From Chloroflexi bacterium RBG_16_51_16 (GTDB lineage: Bacteria > Chloroflexota > Anaerolineae > Anaerolineales > Villigracilaceae), in contig MGNL01000069.1 of the NCBI GenBank assembly GCA_001796785.1, positions 1 to 7,638 of the forward strand: a DNA stretch of 7,638 bases, read 5' to 3'. Made by a program: the position numbers and the translations under genes. Position 1 is the stretch's first letter. Every line of letters begins with the position of its first letter. Below are positions 6,333 through 7,638 of this stretch, piece by piece. The notes below the pieces were generated by a model. The model was not told the DNA's origin and searched no databases. It saw only the letters and a list, made by a program, of their open reading frames with translations.

Positions 6333-7638
6333 TCAGCCTATGGAACCCTCCATTTGCAGCTGGATCAGGCGGTTCATCTCGACCGCGTACTCCATGGGAA
6401 GCTCCTTCACGAGCGGCTCGATGAAACCCGAAACCACCATGGTCGTTGCTGCTTCCTGACTTAATCCGCGTGACATGAGATAAAACAGTTGCTCTTCGCC
6501 TACCTTGCTGACGGAAGCTTCATGTCCGATGGTCACATCATCTTCATCGATCTCGATATATGGATAAGTATCCGAGCGTGACTGTGGATCCAGAAGAAGC
6601 GCGTCGCAAACTGTATTCGATTTCACACCTTTCGCACCCTTATAGACTTTCAATAATCCACGGAACGAAGCTCTTCCTCCAGATTTGCTGATGGATTTTG
6701 AAGTCACCTTGCTGGAGGTATTGGGTGCAAAGTGATACATTTTTCCGCCTGCATCCTGGGTCTGACCGGCTCCCGCGAAAGCCATGGAGAGCATTTCACC
6801 CCGGGCTCCGGGCTCCATCAGGTAGCAGGATGGGTATTTCATTGTTACCTTCGAGCCCAGGTTGGCATCCACCCACTCGTGGGATCCGCCTTCGAACACC
6901 TTGGCTCGTTGGGTCACGAGGTTATAAACGTTGGTTGACCAGTTTTGGATCGTGGTGTATCTGGATCGGGCACCTTTCTTAACCACAATTTCGATCACGC
7001 CTGAATGAAAAGAATCGGTGGTGTACTGCGGTGCCGTGCAGCCTTCCACGTAATGGACCGAGGCACCTTCGTCGACGATGATCATTGTTCGCTCGAATTG
7101 ACCCACGTTGGCAGTGTTCAAGCGGAAATAAGCCTGAAGAGGCAGGTCTACCTTCACACCCTTGGGCACATACACAAAGGATCCGCCGGACCACACCGCT
7201 GAATTCAACGCGGCAAACTTATTATCTTCGATCGGAATCACTTTGCCAAAGTATTCCTTGAACATGTCAGGATAGTTTTTCAATCCATCCTCGATCGATA
7301 CGAAGATCACTCCCTGTTTTTCGAGGTGCTCCTGGATGGAGTGATAGACCATTTCTGATTCGTATTGCGCGCCCAAACCGGCGAGGAATTTTCGTTCGGC
7401 TTCGGGCACACCCAGCTTGTCAAAGGTCCGCTTGATGTCGTCCGGGACGTCCTCCCAGGATTTTTCCTGTTTCTCCATTGGTTTGACATAAAAGTAGATC
7501 TCGTCAAAATTCAACTCTTTCAGGGAAGGACCCCAGTTCGGCATGGGTCGCTGCATGAAGTGGTCAAGCGCCTTCAACCGGAAATCGAGCATCCACTGGG
7601 GCTCACCTTTCATGTGCGATATGTTTTCGACAACCGAT
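6333..7638 (-). CDS. sufB: SufB, Fe-S cluster assembly scaffold subunit (partial, 5' end off window)
   Basis: Core scaffold protein of the SufBCD complex, where the nascent Fe-S cluster forms. The in-frame ATG at 7613 is probably internal: the frame stays open to the right edge, reading SVVENISHM before KGEPQWML, which is the conserved early SufB region (Met-Lys-x-Glu-Pro-x-Trp-Met). About 434 residues are visible of a usual 465-495. Counting from that Met: VEGCTAP (189-195) with Cys192, SFHSGVIEI (201-209), SNTVCDALLL with Cys336, and IGHEASVSK with His364 and Glu365. Cys336 and Glu365 match the E. coli residues Cys405 and Glu434 needed for cluster assembly. ELPMEYAVEMNRLI near the end is the standard C-terminus. 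It is the first visible gene of the minus-strand operon; the SufC ATPase is not seen and would be expected just upstream, beyond the window. Confidence 0.96.
   Translation of the reverse strand, partial: SVVENISHMKGEPQWMLDFRLKALDHFMQRPMPNWGPSLKELNFDEIYFYVKPMEKQEKSWEDVPDDIKRTFDKLGVPEAERKFLAGLGAQYESEMVYHSIQEHLEKQGVIFVSIEDGLKNYPDMFKEYFGKVIPIEDNKFAALNSAVWSGGSFVYVPKGVKVDLPLQAYFRLNTANVGQFERTMIIVDEGASVHYVEGCTAPQYTTDSFHSGVIEIVVKKGARSRYTTIQNWSTNVYNLVTQRAKVFEGGSHEWVDANLGSKVTMKYPSCYLMEPGARGEMLSMAFAGAGQTQDAGGKMYHFAPNTSSKVTSKSISKSGGRASFRGLLKVYKGAKGVKSNTVCDALLLDPQSRSDTYPYIEIDEDDVTIGHEASVSKVGEEQLFYLMSRGLSQEAATTMVVSGFIEPLVKELPMEYAVEMNRLIQLQMEGSIG

Noticed and set aside
1..7638. Mobile element, CRISPR array, defence system or retroelement
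   Set aside because: No transposase, integrase, reverse transcriptase or nuclease motifs, no regular repeat-spacer pattern and no terminal repeats were seen. The genes are ordinary housekeeping and metabolic types.

Overview
The window is bacterial chromosomal DNA of roughly balanced base composition, packed with housekeeping-type genes. It holds two gene groups that meet tail to tail near position 2484. The style of the HisS motifs (LRPELTPSLARM), the suf gene content and the small Rieske protein tied to the suf genes suggest a Chloroflexota-like organism, perhaps Anaerolineae. This is an impression from protein style, not a phylogenetic result.

Left edge (1-885, minus): the N-terminal 295 codons of histidyl-tRNA synthetase, running off the window. 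Positions 886-963 form a divergent intergenic region with an extended -10 promoter for the rightward genes and a perfect 8-bp-arm palindrome just upstream of it. Positions 964-2481 (plus): a class I SAM-dependent methyltransferase followed by a PIG-L/LmbE-type zinc deacetylase. They probably act together on a sugar or a small-molecule/glycan substrate, but the substrate cannot be read from the sequence.

Right part (2487-7638, minus): a tightly packed SUF iron-sulfur cluster assembly operon. In transcription order it runs sufB (5' end off the window), sufD, an unrecognised basic SH3/Tudor-like small protein, sufS, sufU, and a Rieske-type [2Fe-2S] ferredoxin. SufS strips sulfur from cysteine and SufU accepts it. 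SufB and SufD (with SufC, presumably upstream beyond the window) form the scaffold on which the cluster is built. The Rieske protein is either a client or an electron carrier.

The least explained elements are the 137-residue protein inside the suf operon, a SufU that keeps the zinc ligands but lacks the usual SufU insertion, and the palindrome in the hisS/methyltransferase promoter region. I found no mobile elements, CRISPR arrays, tRNA or rRNA genes, and no gene-free stretch longer than about 80 bases. Nothing here is clearly a new system; the embedded small gene is the best candidate for something undescribed.
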